Source of the DNA: Candidatus Roseilinea sp. NK_OTU-006
GTDB lineage: Bacteria; Chloroflexota; Anaerolineae; J036; Brachytrichaceae
Length of the DNA: 64,000 nucleotides
Reading direction: 5' to 3'
Assembly: GCF_012931985.1 (NCBI RefSeq)
Contig: NZ_JAAFGM010000011.1
Coordinates: 1 to 64,000, forward strand
The notes under the pieces: generated by a model
Told to the model about the DNA's origin: nothing
The model's input: the letters and a program-made list of their open reading frames with translations, nothing else
Databases searched by the model: none
Program-made: the position numbers and the translations under genes
In this document: piece by piece, positions 16,972-25,731 of the stretch
How the letters are laid out: the number at the start of each line of letters is the position of its first letter
Numbering within the stretch: position 1 is the stretch's first letter

Positions 16972-18204
16972 ATGAAGAACAAGCGACTGTTTTCGATCAT
17001 CGCAGCGACGGCCATCTTGCTGTCGGGCTGCAGTTCGATCTCATCACTTGCGCGTTCGTTGGCCGACCAGGCCGAGGTGCGCGCCGCGGCCTTAACCCGC
17101 AGCGACGAAACAGAGGCGATCACATCGGTGGTTCACGCGCCGGTCGCCATCCAGCCCACGCCAACGGCCATTCCCGCCACTGCGCGCGCCCGGTTCGACG
17201 AAGAGGAAGCCGTGCTCATCAACCTATACGAGCGCGTCAACCGTGCGGTGGTCTCGATTTCCGTGCGACGCAACACCGGCAGCGGATTCATCGGCGCGGG
17301 GTCAGGATCGGGCTTTGTGATTGATACAGCCGGTCACATCGTCACGAACAACCACGTTGTGGATGGCGCGGATCGGATCAACGTCATCTTCTCCGATGGC
17401 ACATACGCGCGCGCCGAGCTGGTCGGCGCCGACGCTTACAGCGACCTAGCATTGCTGAAGGTGGATCGCTCGGCCGAGCGGCTGACGCCGGTCGAATTGG
17501 CCGACTCGGATGAAGTCAAGGTGGGTCAACGCGTCGTCGCCATCGGCAACCCGTTCGGGCTGGCCGGCACCATGACGCTGGGCATTGTGAGCGCGCGCGG
17601 GCGCGTGTTGCCCGAACCGTCGTCCAGCGGCCAAGGGTCGTTCTCCAACCCGGACATCATTCAGACCGATGCAGCGATCAATCCGGGCAATTCCGGCGGT
17701 CCGTTGCTCGACATGCGAGGCCGAGTGATTGGCGTGAACACGGCGATCCGAACCAACAACATGGCTGGGTTCGGCCAGCCGGTCAACAGCGGCGTGGGCT
17801 TTGCCGTGCCCTCGAACACGGTCAAGCGCGTGGTACGGGCGTTGCTTGAAGAGGGGCGAGTGCGCTACCCCTATCTCGGCATTCAGGGTGCGTTCAGCCT
17901 GGCCGAGGTCGGCGATCAGTTCGACCTGCCGATCGAGCGCGGCGTCGTGGTCGGCGGCGTGGTGGAGCGTGGGCCGGTCGCGCGCGCAGGGCTGCGCGGC
18001 TCGACCATCAGCCGCAGCACCGGCCAAATCATCAGGCTGGGCGACATCATCCTGGCGTTCAACGGTCAGCCGGTCAGCAACTATGAGGAGTTGATCGCAC
18101 TGCTGGTCAAGAATCATCAACCCGGCGACCGCGTCACACTGACCGTGTGGCGCGACGGCCGGCAGCTTGACCTCACGGTGACGCTGGGTGAGCGGCCGCA
18201 ATAG
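16972..18204 (+). CDS. HtrA/DegP-like serine protease lipoprotein
   Basis: The 410-residue protein is a trypsin-fold envelope protease or chaperone. It starts with a lipoprotein signal (LLSGC, Cys20), then a Pro/Thr-containing linker. The protease domain has the triad His128 (TNNHVV), Asp158 (YSDLALL) and Ser241 (GNSGGPL). One C-terminal PDZ domain (about 300-405) includes LGDIILAFNGQPVSNYEEL. The length is normal for one-PDZ DegS/HtrA types. A GAGGT ribosome-binding sequence lies 11 nt upstream. A clear terminator follows, so it is a single-gene unit. Confidence 0.92.
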   Translation: MKNKRLFSIIAATAILLSGCSSISSLARSLADQAEVRAAALTRSDETEAITSVVHAPVAIQPTPTAIPATARARFDEEEAVLINLYERVNRAVVSISVRRNTGSGFIGAGSGSGFVIDTAGHIVTNNHVVDGADRINVIFSDGTYARAELVGADAYSDLALLKVDRSAERLTPVELADSDEVKVGQRVVAIGNPFGLAGTMTLGIVSARGRVLPEPSSSGQGSFSNPDIIQTDAAINPGNSGGPLLDMRGRVIGVNTAIRTNNMAGFGQPVNSGVGFAVPSNTVKRVVRALLEEGRVRYPYLGIQGAFSLAEVGDQFDLPIERGVVVGGVVERGPVARAGLRGSTISRSTGQIIRLGDIILAFNGQPVSNYEELIALLVKNHQPGDRVTLTVWRDGRQLDLTVTLGERPQ

Positions 18205-18241
18205 GGGCGCGACGCTAAACGCACGAAAACAGCCGCCAACT

Positions 18242-18277
18242 CCCCCGACTTCCTGGAGGAAGCCGGGGGCTTCTTTT
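18242..18277 (+). terminator. Intrinsic terminator after the HtrA-like gene
   Basis: CCCCCG plus CTTCC pair with GGAAG plus CGGGGG (one A-C mismatch) around a TGGA loop, followed by CTTCTTTT. It also abuts the end of the minus-strand MFS gene. Confidence 0.85.
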
Positions 18278-19545
18278 CAACCCTCAAACCGGCGCACCGT
18301 AGGCGTCTTCAGGTGAATCACGATGTGGGTTGCCAGGCAGGCCAGGCCGCTGAACAGCGCCGCCGTCGGCGCGTCCCACGTCTGCGCAATCCAGCCGATC
18401 AACAGGCTGCCGAACGGCGCGACGCCCTGGAGCGCCCACAAATAAGTGCTGATCACGCGGCCGCGCAGCGCGTTTGGCGTGACGAGCTGGATGATGGTAT
18501 TGCTGGTTGCCAGCGCGGTGACCGTCCCCCAGCCGAACAGCGTCAGGATCGGCAAGGTGAGCGCGATGTTGCGCGAGAGGCCGATGCCCAAAAGGGCAAT
18601 CGAGAAGGCGAACTGCCCCGCCGTCATCAGGCAGCCCTTGCGGCGAAAGGCGCTGAGCAGCGCGAGCATAGTTGCAGCAAGTAGCGCGCCGACGCCCTGG
18701 GCCGTCACCATGGCGCTGTTGCGCGCGGCCACGGCAGCATCGGTGTCGCCTGGCTGCGCCAATACGTCGCGCGCAAACGCAGGGATTTGCTGGATAACCG
18801 GGAAGGCCAACAGGCCCGGCACCGCCGCCATGATGATGATCAACCCGATCAGCGTCGTCTGACGAATGTAGCGCTGACCTTCGCGAAACCGCGCGAGCGC
18901 ATCGTTTGGCGAGGCTATGGCGGGATGTTCACCCGCTGCGGCCCTATCGGCCGCTTTCGGATGAATCGCCAGTAGTCCAAGAATGACGACCAAGTAACTG
19001 ACGCCGTTGAGGAGAAAGGCCCATCCCTCGCCGCGTTCGGCAAAAATCAGCAGCAGCGGCGCGGAGAGCGCCGGGCCCACCACGCGCGCCACGTTGAACG
19101 CAGTCGAGTTCAGCGCAATTGCGTTGGGCAATCCCGCTTTGCCGACGACCTCGACCATCATCGCCTGACGCGCGGTGATCTCGATCGAGTTGGCCGCGCC
19201 CAGGACGAAAGACAGCCCGGTGATCCACCAGATCGTGACGACGCCGGTGAGGGTGAGGCAGGCCAGCGCCAATGCCTGCGCCATCATCAGCGCCTGGAAG
19301 GCGATGACGGTTTTGCGCTTATCGAGCCCTTCCACCCAAACGCCGCCGGGCAACGTGAATAACAGCGAAGGCACGCTGCTGGCGACGCCGATCAAGCCGA
19401 GGTAGATCGGCTGGCCGGTGATGCGATAGGCCAGATAGGCCTGCACCGTATTCTGCATCCACGTGCCGATGAGCGAGATGAGCTGCGTGATCCAGAAGAT
19501 GCGGAAGTCGCGTGAAGCAAGCGCAGGGAAGCGCGGTCTCATCAT
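18277..19545 (-). CDS. MFS transporter (EntS/MFS_3-like exporter)
   Basis: The 422-residue protein has 12 predicted membrane helices. It opens with PALASRDFRIFWITQLISLIG, the usual N-terminus of the MFS_3 group (enterobactin exporter EntS-like), and shows LPGGVWVEGLDKRK in the loop between helices 2 and 3 and RGRVISTYLWALQG near helix 11. The substrate is not predictable. ATG 19545 is chosen because a start at 19614 would overlap the divergent gene. An unusually polar loop with DTDAAVAARNSA lies in the second half. Confidence 0.8.
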   Translation of the reverse strand: MMRPRFPALASRDFRIFWITQLISLIGTWMQNTVQAYLAYRITGQPIYLGLIGVASSVPSLLFTLPGGVWVEGLDKRKTVIAFQALMMAQALALACLTLTGVVTIWWITGLSFVLGAANSIEITARQAMMVEVVGKAGLPNAIALNSTAFNVARVVGPALSAPLLLIFAERGEGWAFLLNGVSYLVVILGLLAIHPKAADRAAAGEHPAIASPNDALARFREGQRYIRQTTLIGLIIIMAAVPGLLAFPVIQQIPAFARDVLAQPGDTDAAVAARNSAMVTAQGVGALLAATMLALLSAFRRKGCLMTAGQFAFSIALLGIGLSRNIALTLPILTLFGWGTVTALATSNTIIQLVTPNALRGRVISTYLWALQGVAPFGSLLIGWIAQTWDAPTAALFSGLACLATHIVIHLKTPTVRRFEG

Positions 19546-19595
19546 GGGCGCCGGCGCTATTAAACCCCAACTCGCTCCCATGCGACAAACGGCGC

Positions 19596-19601
19596 GATAA
19601 T
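19596..19601 (+). promoter_or_regulatory. -10 box GATAAT of the 95-aa gene
   Basis: GATAAT ends 7 nt before the ATG at 19609, consistent with leaderless initiation. No -35 is recognised. Confidence 0.35.
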
Positions 19602-19608
19602 CGTCATC

Positions 19609-19896
19609 ATGCACTATGCCGAGTTCAAAGCATCATTGGCGTTGAATCAGCCGCCGGCTGGGCTGAGCCTGGCCGCGCAAGCGCTGTGGTGGGACGCTAA
19701 AGGCGATTGGCACAAAGCGCACGCTTGCGCCCAGGCGCAGGACGACGCAGACGGCGCATGGGTGCACGCTTACCTGCACCGCAAGGAGGGCGATATCTTC
19801 AACGCCGGCTACTGGTACCGCCGGGCGGGCAAGCCCGCCTTCACCGGCTCGCTCGAGGCGGAGTGGGAGTCGCTGGCGCAGGCGCTGTTGCGTTAG
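19609..19896 (+). CDS. Small conserved protein of unknown function (95 aa)
   Basis: The 95-residue soluble protein contains WWDAKGDWHKAHACAQAQ followed by AWVHAYLHRKEGD and NAGYWYRRAGKPAF. This pattern is familiar from a widespread uncharacterised family in proteobacteria and cyanobacteria, but I cannot name a function. The repeated helix pairs with A-WVHA-LHR-EGD-NA-YWY-RAG look somewhat Sel1/TPR-like. It is convergent with the photolyase gene, and the two stop codons overlap by 4 bp. Confidence 0.7.
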   Translation: MHYAEFKASLALNQPPAGLSLAAQALWWDAKGDWHKAHACAQAQDDADGAWVHAYLHRKEGDIFNAGYWYRRAGKPAFTGSLEAEWESLAQALLR

Positions 19897-21497
19897 GCCA
19901 ATGAGTCGAGAAAGTGCTTCGCTTGCGCGCGCAGTGCTGCCACCTCATCGGCTTTCATCTTGCGCAGCGCCATCACGGGCATACCGGCGCGCGGGTTTGC
20001 GCTCAGGATGTCGGCGTTGCGCGCTACGAAGTCCCAGTACAGCGCGTTGAATGGACACGCGCGCTCACCTAGGCGTTGCTTGGGGTCGTAGCGGCAGCCC
20101 GCGCAGTAGGTGCTCATCTTGTGCATGTAGTTGGCGCTGGCGGCATAGGGCTTGGTGCCGACGATGCCGCCGTCGCCATACATGCCCATGCCCACCACAT
20201 TGGGCGTCACCACCCAGTCGTAGGCATCTACATACGTCGCGAAGAACCACTCGTTGACTTCTTGGGGGCTAACCCCGGCGAGCAGCGCGAAGTTGCACAG
20301 CACCATCAGCCGCTGGATGTGATGGGTGTAGCCGCGTTCCCACACGCCTTGTACGCACGCGCGCAAGCAGGCCATCTCCGTCTGCGCGTCCCAGTAGAAC
20401 TTCGGCAGTGGCCGCGTCGCGTTCAGGGCGTTCATCTCGCGCAGCCGGGGCATCTCGCGCCAGTAACAGGCATAGACGAATTCGCGCCAGCCGATCAGTT
20501 GCCGGATGAACCCTTCGACGGAATTGAGCGGCGCGCGGCCTTCGCGATAGGCCTGCTCCGCCATCGCGCACAGCTCGTCGCGCTCCAGCAGGCCGATGTT
20601 GAGCAGCGGCGAGAGCATCGAATGGAACAGCACCGGTTGCCCGCTCACCATCGCGTCTTCGTAAGGGCCGAAGTTGGGCAAGCGATGGGTAATGAAATCG
20701 GCGCAGAACTTCAGCGCGTCTTCGCGCGTCACCGGCAAGGCGAAGCCATCCAGCGCGCCCCAGGCCGATGCCACTTGCGCGACTTCGGCGATGACCTCAC
20801 GGGTGATGGGGTCAGGGGCGAATGCAGGCAAGTTGGGAATCGGGAGTGGGGAGCCGGACGCGCGCCACGCGCGCGGCGGCGGTCGGCGGTTCTCGTCGTC
20901 GAAGTTCCACTTGCCGCCGACGGGTTGGTCCCCGTCCATCAGGTAGCCGGTGCGTCGGCGCATCCGGCGATAGAACGTCTCCATGAGCGGCGACCGGCTC
21001 GCGCCTAGGTCCTCTGGCTTGGCCAGGAAGAAGCGCGAATCGAGCAGCAAAAATTCAGCGACTGGATGGCCTCCGGCCCGGCTCAACTGCTTCACGAAGG
21101 CCCGCCCCTGCCAGGTGTTGGGCTGCATGACGACGACGCGCGCGGGCGCATGCGCCGCGATGTGCGCGCGCAGGCCGGCCTCGAACGTCGCAGCTTTGCG
21201 ATAGTCCACCGGCCAGCCCAGGTCGCGCATGGCCTGGGCGAAGTGGCGCATGGCGCTGAGCACCAGGACGAGCTTGTGCTTGTGCCATGGCCGCGAACGG
21301 ATCTTGGCCGCGCTCTCGATGAAGAGCAGCCTCGTGTTGGTCGGGCCTAACCCCGCGTGGGCTAACCACTCCGGCCAGCGGTGCGAGAGTTGATCGCCGA
21401 GGATCCAAACCGTCGTGTGGATCCCCGATTGGGGATGATCAATTCGGGATTGACGATTCATCCGCACAGACTTTCCAAGCCAAGGCCGATGGCTCAT
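19893..21497 (-). CDS. FeS-type cryptochrome/photolyase (PhrB-like)
   Basis: The 534-residue protein belongs to the iron-sulfur bacterial cryptochrome/photolyase group, which repairs (6-4) photoproducts or senses light. It begins in earnest at TVWILGDQLS (Rossmann domain), with NTWQGRAFVKQLSRAG, RQLIGWREFVYACYWREM, and the flavin region AHHIQRLMVL-like YTHHIQRLMVLCNF. The four-cysteine [4Fe-4S] set is complete: one Cys in MACLRACVQ and C-x2-C-x12-C in TYCAGC...ACPFN. The start is uncertain. ATG 21497 overlaps the upstream stop as ATGA, while ATG 21461 lies at the end of a heptamer repeat. Two period-7 repeats lie inside the frame. Confidence 0.85.
   Translation of the reverse strand: MSHRPWLGKSVRMNRQSRIDHPQSGIHTTVWILGDQLSHRWPEWLAHAGLGPTNTRLLFIESAAKIRSRPWHKHKLVLVLSAMRHFAQAMRDLGWPVDYRKAATFEAGLRAHIAAHAPARVVVMQPNTWQGRAFVKQLSRAGGHPVAEFLLLDSRFFLAKPEDLGASRSPLMETFYRRMRRRTGYLMDGDQPVGGKWNFDDENRRPPPRAWRASGSPLPIPNLPAFAPDPITREVIAEVAQVASAWGALDGFALPVTREDALKFCADFITHRLPNFGPYEDAMVSGQPVLFHSMLSPLLNIGLLERDELCAMAEQAYREGRAPLNSVEGFIRQLIGWREFVYACYWREMPRLREMNALNATRPLPKFYWDAQTEMACLRACVQGVWERGYTHHIQRLMVLCNFALLAGVSPQEVNEWFFATYVDAYDWVVTPNVVGMGMYGDGGIVGTKPYAASANYMHKMSTYCAGCRYDPKQRLGERACPFNALYWDFVARNADILSANPRAGMPVMALRKMKADEVAALRAQAKHFLDSLA
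20832..20852. repeat. In-frame heptamer array inside the photolyase gene
   Basis: Three consecutive 7-bp units of the form NNNGGGA on the plus strand (GTTGGGA first) add exactly seven codons to the photolyase. They encode SPLPIPN, in a variable loop between the two halves of the protein. Confidence 0.6.
21427..21461. repeat. Degenerate heptamer array at the photolyase N-terminus
   Basis: Five period-7 units related to GATTNGG/GATTSAC run up to an ATG at 21461. They encode a low-complexity N-terminal segment that precedes the conserved TVWILGDQLS, so this part of the frame may be former intergenic DNA. Confidence 0.45.
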
Positions 21498-22357
21498 TCG
21501 CAGGGTTGGCTCGCGCGCCACAGCCCTGCGAGATCGGTTGGCCGGACAGCCTCGGTTGCGATGCTCCACACCCGCGCATCCTGCACTGCCTGGACGCCGG
21601 CGCCGTCGAAGTCGGTCAGGATGAACGGCGCGACATCCAGCGGCCAATCATCCAGCGAGGACACGGCATAGACGATGCGGTCGCCGACCAGCGGCGCGTC
21701 CGAAGTGTCCCGCAGCCAATCTGGAGCGCGAACCACGATGATGTTATCGGCACGGTAGCCGCGCGCGACATCCACCATCCGCTGGTTCATCGCGCGCCAC
21801 TTCGGCGTGGCAATGGGCTGGGCAAAGGGTTCAAGCCACACGCCGGGCGCGTTGCGCAGATACGTCAGGACCAGCCGCAGCCACTCCTCGGCCGCTTCGC
21901 CTTGCTGGTTCAGCGTCTCGCCAGGGTCGTTGCGATAGGCGAGGACGACGAGCATCCCCAGCGCATTCGCCTGTTCAACGAAGGGGGATACGGCCGCCGG
22001 CACGAACGTCGGCACAATCTCGCTGGGATCAACCGGCAAGCGCACGATGCGCGCGCCGGCCTCGGCCAGGTCGCGGAGGCGCTGTGCAGCCTGGCGATCG
22101 CTGTGCGCCATTTCCGTCAGGGTGGGCAGGCTCGCCCCATGCAGGATGACCACGTGGCCTCCCGCATCAACGACCCACCGCCCCTCGACGCGCAACGCGC
22201 AGTACTGCGGGACCACCGGTATCGGCGTGGCTGCGACGGCAAGCGGGCGCCCGCTGCATGCGCACAGCAAAAGCGCGCTCAGGGCGATCGCTGACCGGCT
22301 CAGAGGCATCCGCGACAGGCGGCCCCGCCGATGGCTTACCGAGCGATCAATGTCCAC
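21494..22357 (-). CDS. GH5-like (cellulase-fold) lipoprotein, catalytic residues atypical
   Basis: The 287-residue protein has a lipoprotein signal (ALLLCAC) and a TIM-barrel-like sequence. It starts WVVDAGGHVVILHGASLPTL, the usual opening of glycoside hydrolase family 5, with ARIVRLPVDPSEI and MLVVLAYRND following. The position of the acid/base NEP is occupied by LEPFAQP, and the expected C-terminal nucleophile Glu (GE-G) is replaced by LTDFDGAG. Activity is therefore doubtful. The start is GTG 22357, supported by TATACT 7 nt upstream; ATG 22309 is an alternative. The gene overlaps the photolyase gene by ATGA. Confidence 0.6.
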   Translation of the reverse strand: MDIDRSVSHRRGRLSRMPLSRSAIALSALLLCACSGRPLAVAATPIPVVPQYCALRVEGRWVVDAGGHVVILHGASLPTLTEMAHSDRQAAQRLRDLAEAGARIVRLPVDPSEIVPTFVPAAVSPFVEQANALGMLVVLAYRNDPGETLNQQGEAAEEWLRLVLTYLRNAPGVWLEPFAQPIATPKWRAMNQRMVDVARGYRADNIIVVRAPDWLRDTSDAPLVGDRIVYAVSSLDDWPLDVAPFILTDFDGAGVQAVQDARVWSIATEAVRPTDLAGLWRASQPCE

Positions 22358-22364
22358 CTTACCG

Positions 22365-22370
22365 AGTATA
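22365..22370 (-). promoter_or_regulatory. -10 box TATACT of the GH5-like/photolyase unit
   Basis: TATACT on the minus strand ends 7 nt before an in-frame GTG at 22357, the same geometry as other leaderless candidates in this window. Confidence 0.4.
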
Positions 22371-22533
22371 AACCTCTGCCCATCGGGCATTGCATCCCGT
22401 GCGACATCTCGATGCGCCGTGCGACCGTGGTATAAAGCGCAGGTGATCATCGCCTGATACCGTTGCTCATGTCAGCCCGGGGTTGAGCCTGTGATGCAGC
22501 GGGCTGAGCAACGCGAGACAGCGCTAGAACGAT

Positions 22534-23712
22534 ATGGCCGCCACAAATCCAATGCGCAAGACGCTTATCACAATCATCGTATTGGGCGCTCTGGCCTTCA
22601 CGACCTTGCCACGATCCGATAATGTGGCAGGCCTGCGCGCGGCTGCCGCTCAAACGGGCGCACCATACCGGCCTGGCTACAACTTGCTCATCAATCCGGG
22701 ACATGAGCACCCGGGAATCTATTTTGCCGGCCGCGGCGAGATCAACGTGGCCTGGGGATGGGTGCCCTTCTGGGAAGAGCCGCCCGAAGGCGTTGACCCA
22801 CGCGATCCTTACTTCCGCACGCCGGAGTTCCGGCCCGTCTTCCAACACGAGTATCCCTATCGGGTGCACAGCGGCGGCGGCTCAAACCGCTGGTTCAATT
22901 TCTTTGCTCTGAACAAGAAGGCCGGCATCATGCAATACGTGATCAACCTGCCGATCGGCGCGCCGATCCGCTTCACCTCCTGGTTGCAGCTCTGGTCGAG
23001 CAACCTGAGCGAGCAGGCCGAGATCCCGCCGAAGTCCATCCAGGACGGCAACCTGAAGGTGCGCGTATGCATTGACCAAGATGGCGGCCCGCGCGACATG
23101 ACCGATCCAAACCTGGTCTGCTCCAATTGGGCGCAGCCCTACGACCGTTGGGAACAGATAGCGGTGGACGGCGTGGCGATGAACAGTGTGGTGAACGTGC
23201 TGATCTGGAGTTCAGCAGAATTTCCGGTGGAACACAACGACGTCCACGCCGACGATAGCTGTTTTGAGATCTTGCCTGCACGGGGGGCGAAGGGCATCTG
23301 CCTGGGCCAAGGATTCATCGAGACCGGGCCAGGCGTCGTCCCTCCGCCGGAAAACGTCGCCAGCATCAAAGCGCCTGCTACAGACCAGGCGCAAGCAAAG
23401 CCCAAGCCGGCGCTCACGCCCGTGAAAGCGCCTACGGGCGCACAGCCGGCGCTCGCCGTCAACGCGCCCAGCAGCCTGAACATCCGCGCCGAGCCGAACC
23501 AGAAGGCCAAGATCATCGGCAACGCCAAGCGCGGCGTGGTCCTGCCCGTGCTGGGAAAGAGCAAAGACGGCAATTGGTTCCAAGTTAGGCAGCAAAATAA
23601 GCGCGGGTGGGTGCTGGCCAGGTTGACGCTCCCTAACGCGGCAGCGCGGGCAATGCCGACCATTACGCTTGGCACCGATGAAGAATCGGTGAGGAGCGAT
23701 GGCAAGCAGTGA
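22534..23712 (+). CDS. Secreted protein with C-terminal SH3b domain
   Basis: The 392-residue protein has an N-terminal signal peptide (MRKTLITIIVLGALAF, beginning at an internal ATG, 22552, that may be the real start). A beta-rich domain of unknown family follows (about 45-260, NLLINPGHEHPGIYF... with two Cys pairs), then an Ala/Pro/Lys linker. A bacterial SH3 domain lies at about 307-367 (SLNIRAEPNQKAKIIGNAKRG ... GNWFQVRQQNKRGWVLARL, in two parts). SH3b domains bind cell wall or glycan targets, so a surface role is inferred. The middle domain opening (LLINPG-E) is common in carbohydrate-binding-like modules of Chloroflexota. Confidence 0.7.
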   Translation: MAATNPMRKTLITIIVLGALAFTTLPRSDNVAGLRAAAAQTGAPYRPGYNLLINPGHEHPGIYFAGRGEINVAWGWVPFWEEPPEGVDPRDPYFRTPEFRPVFQHEYPYRVHSGGGSNRWFNFFALNKKAGIMQYVINLPIGAPIRFTSWLQLWSSNLSEQAEIPPKSIQDGNLKVRVCIDQDGGPRDMTDPNLVCSNWAQPYDRWEQIAVDGVAMNSVVNVLIWSSAEFPVEHNDVHADDSCFEILPARGAKGICLGQGFIETGPGVVPPPENVASIKAPATDQAQAKPKPALTPVKAPTGAQPALAVNAPSSLNIRAEPNQKAKIIGNAKRGVVLPVLGKSKDGNWFQVRQQNKRGWVLARLTLPNAAARAMPTITLGTDEESVRSDGKQ

Positions 23713-23775
23713 ACTTGTGGGGAGCGGGATAGAAACCAGCTTCCTCCGAGGAACCCGGTTGCTCGTTTGCGCGAC

Positions 23776-25290
23776 ATGCGGTGCGCCGTTGTGTGCTGCT
23801 CGATTGTCGTGTTCGCGCTTGCCGCGTGCACGCGCACCGGTGCATCGGGCAAACCGATCTTGATCCCGACAGCCGTCGTGCGCAGCGGCGACATTGTGGG
23901 CCGCTTAATTGGTGGCGCGCTGCCCACGCTGGACGATCCACCTGAGCGTCCGCTCTACGTGCTCAATGTCACGCTGGACTACGCCGGTGGCAACGTGCAC
24001 ACCCAGCAACGGATCGAATTCGTCAATCCCACCGGTCAGACCACCAGCGAGGTGAAGTTCAACCTGCCGCCGGCGCGACGCGCCGGCGCCGTCGAGTTCC
24101 GCGACGTGCGCATCTTTGGCCAGGCCGAGCCGCTGCCTTTCGAGCTGACCGACGCTGTGCTCACCGTGCAACTGCCGGCGCCGCTGCCGCCCGGTAAAGC
24201 TATCGCTATGACCTTCAACTTCACCTTCAAGGTGCCGCTGCAGGAAATGATCACCGGCATTGGCGGCGACGACACCTCGCGCGGGCCTCACAGCCTGATG
24301 TGCGGTCACTGGTACGTCATGCTGGCGCCGTTCCGCGACGGCCAATGGGACACGCCCGCCTATGTGCCGATCGGCGATCCCTACACGTCGGAGCTGGCCG
24401 ACTACGAGGTGAGCATCCTCGCGCCAGAAGGTGTGACCATCGCCGGCGGCGGCGATGAGATGCGCGACGGTCGCTTGTGGCGCTATTCGCTGCCGAAGGC
24501 GCGCGTGTTCGCCTTCGCGGCCAGCGACGTGTATGAAGTTGATGCGCTGGAGGAAGACGGCGTCACGTTCATCCACTACGTCTATCCCGAACACCGTCAC
24601 ACGAGCGCGGCGGTGCTGAACACCGCCGCGCGCGCAGTGCGGCTGTTTACACGGCTGTATGGGCCCTATCCTTACCGGACGCTGCGCATCGTGGAGACCG
24701 GCCGGCAACAGGGCCAGGAATACAGCGCCATGGTCGGCATCGGCGCGACGATCTACGCCGGCTATTCCGGCCGTGGCGCGCGTCACGACCTGATCGCGAC
24801 GACGGTGCATGAGGTGGCGCACCAATGGTGGTTCAACGTCGTCGGAAACGATCAGATCCGTTCGCCCTGGCTGGACGAGGCCTTCGCCCGCTACGGCGAG
24901 CTGCGCTTCTACCAGGAGTACTACGACGCCGACGCCGATTGGTGGTACGGCCACTTCATCCTGGGCAAGGAGCGCGGCCGGCTGACCGGCGCGATTGACC
25001 TGCCCCTGAGCGCCTACCCCGATTCACGCGCCTACATCAACGCGGTCTACCGGCGCGGGCTAATGTTCCTCAACGACATCCGCAAACAAGTGGGCACAGC
25101 GACGCTCGATGCTGCGATGAAAGACTACTACCAGTCGCAGATCTACAAGATCGCCGATCAGGATGCTTTCTTCGATGCGCTGGCCCGCCACACTTCGGAA
25201 GACCTCAGCGGGCTGGTGAAGGGCTACTTTGCCGGCGCGGTGGATTTGCCGTGCCGTATCAGCAACAACGCCGCCGGCTGCCGGCGGTGA
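23776..25290 (+). CDS. M1-family metallopeptidase lipoprotein
   Basis: The 504-residue protein carries a lipoprotein signal (FALAAC) and the two-domain layout of M1 peptidases. An N-terminal beta saddle (about 45-250) is followed by a thermolysin-like catalytic domain with HEVAHQWW and, 18 residues later, the third zinc ligand Glu in WLDEAFARYGE. The exopeptidase GxMEN motif is not recognisable; the corresponding stretch reads QEYSAMVGIG. This suggests altered substrate binding, perhaps an endopeptidase. The C-terminal ERAP-like domain is short. ATG 23776 is taken over TTG 23767. Confidence 0.82.
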   Translation: MRCAVVCCSIVVFALAACTRTGASGKPILIPTAVVRSGDIVGRLIGGALPTLDDPPERPLYVLNVTLDYAGGNVHTQQRIEFVNPTGQTTSEVKFNLPPARRAGAVEFRDVRIFGQAEPLPFELTDAVLTVQLPAPLPPGKAIAMTFNFTFKVPLQEMITGIGGDDTSRGPHSLMCGHWYVMLAPFRDGQWDTPAYVPIGDPYTSELADYEVSILAPEGVTIAGGGDEMRDGRLWRYSLPKARVFAFAASDVYEVDALEEDGVTFIHYVYPEHRHTSAAVLNTAARAVRLFTRLYGPYPYRTLRIVETGRQQGQEYSAMVGIGATIYAGYSGRGARHDLIATTVHEVAHQWWFNVVGNDQIRSPWLDEAFARYGELRFYQEYYDADADWWYGHFILGKERGRLTGAIDLPLSAYPDSRAYINAVYRRGLMFLNDIRKQVGTATLDAAMKDYYQSQIYKIADQDAFFDALARHTSEDLSGLVKGYFAGAVDLPCRISNNAAGCRR

Positions 25291-25731
25291 AGGCGCGCCC
25301 TCATATGCTGAGCGCCAACCCACTCCTGATGTCATCCGGCCGAGCTGCGTCCGATGCGCAGGCGCCGGCTTGGGATCGGCAGGGGGCGCAGCGCGTGCAA
25401 CTGGTTCTTCGTCGCCTCCACGATCGCTGTCGCCGCGACGGTCGTCAAGGTGATGAGCGCCGTTCTCGGCTTGGCGAGTTCGACGAGATGCAACCCTGCC
25501 GGTGCCTGACGCGCGCTCTTCCCGATCAACCGAAGCGCAGGGCGAGTCGCTGCGGCGTTGCGCCGGGCCTGTGCGCAGCAGCACGATAAAAGACGTTTAC
25601 CGAACGTTCATGCAAGCGAGGTATAGCATCCCGCGTTGCAACGTGCGCGATGCGTATGGCGATTGTCGAGTCACCATCCGCGCGAATTGCCGGATGAGGG
25701 ATACAATCGCTGGTCAAGTCGAGGTGTAGAC
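25291..25731. other. Gap between the M1 peptidase and LarA-like genes; UbiA-like remnant and a -10 box
   Basis: No intact gene is seen in this 441-bp stretch. The minus strand at 25332-25529 encodes a fragment resembling a UbiA/CtaB N-terminus, listed separately. TACAAT occurs near 25700 and GAGGTG just before the GTG at 25732, probably the promoter and ribosome-binding site of the next gene. Confidence 0.5.
25332..25529 (-). pseudogene. Possible UbiA/CtaB-type prenyltransferase remnant
   Basis: The minus strand encodes GLHLVELAKPRTALITLTT, which resembles the first helix of UbiA-family prenyltransferases such as protoheme IX farnesyltransferase (ELTKPR-xxLLVLLTT). The frame continues only about 20 residues with family-like composition before turning Arg/Pro-rich. 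None of the DxxxD motifs is present. It may be a decayed gene or a chance match. Confidence 0.25.

Noticed and set aside
23905-24954. 349-codon frame antisense to the M1 peptidase
   Set aside because: It lies wholly inside a well-supported gene and has biased composition.
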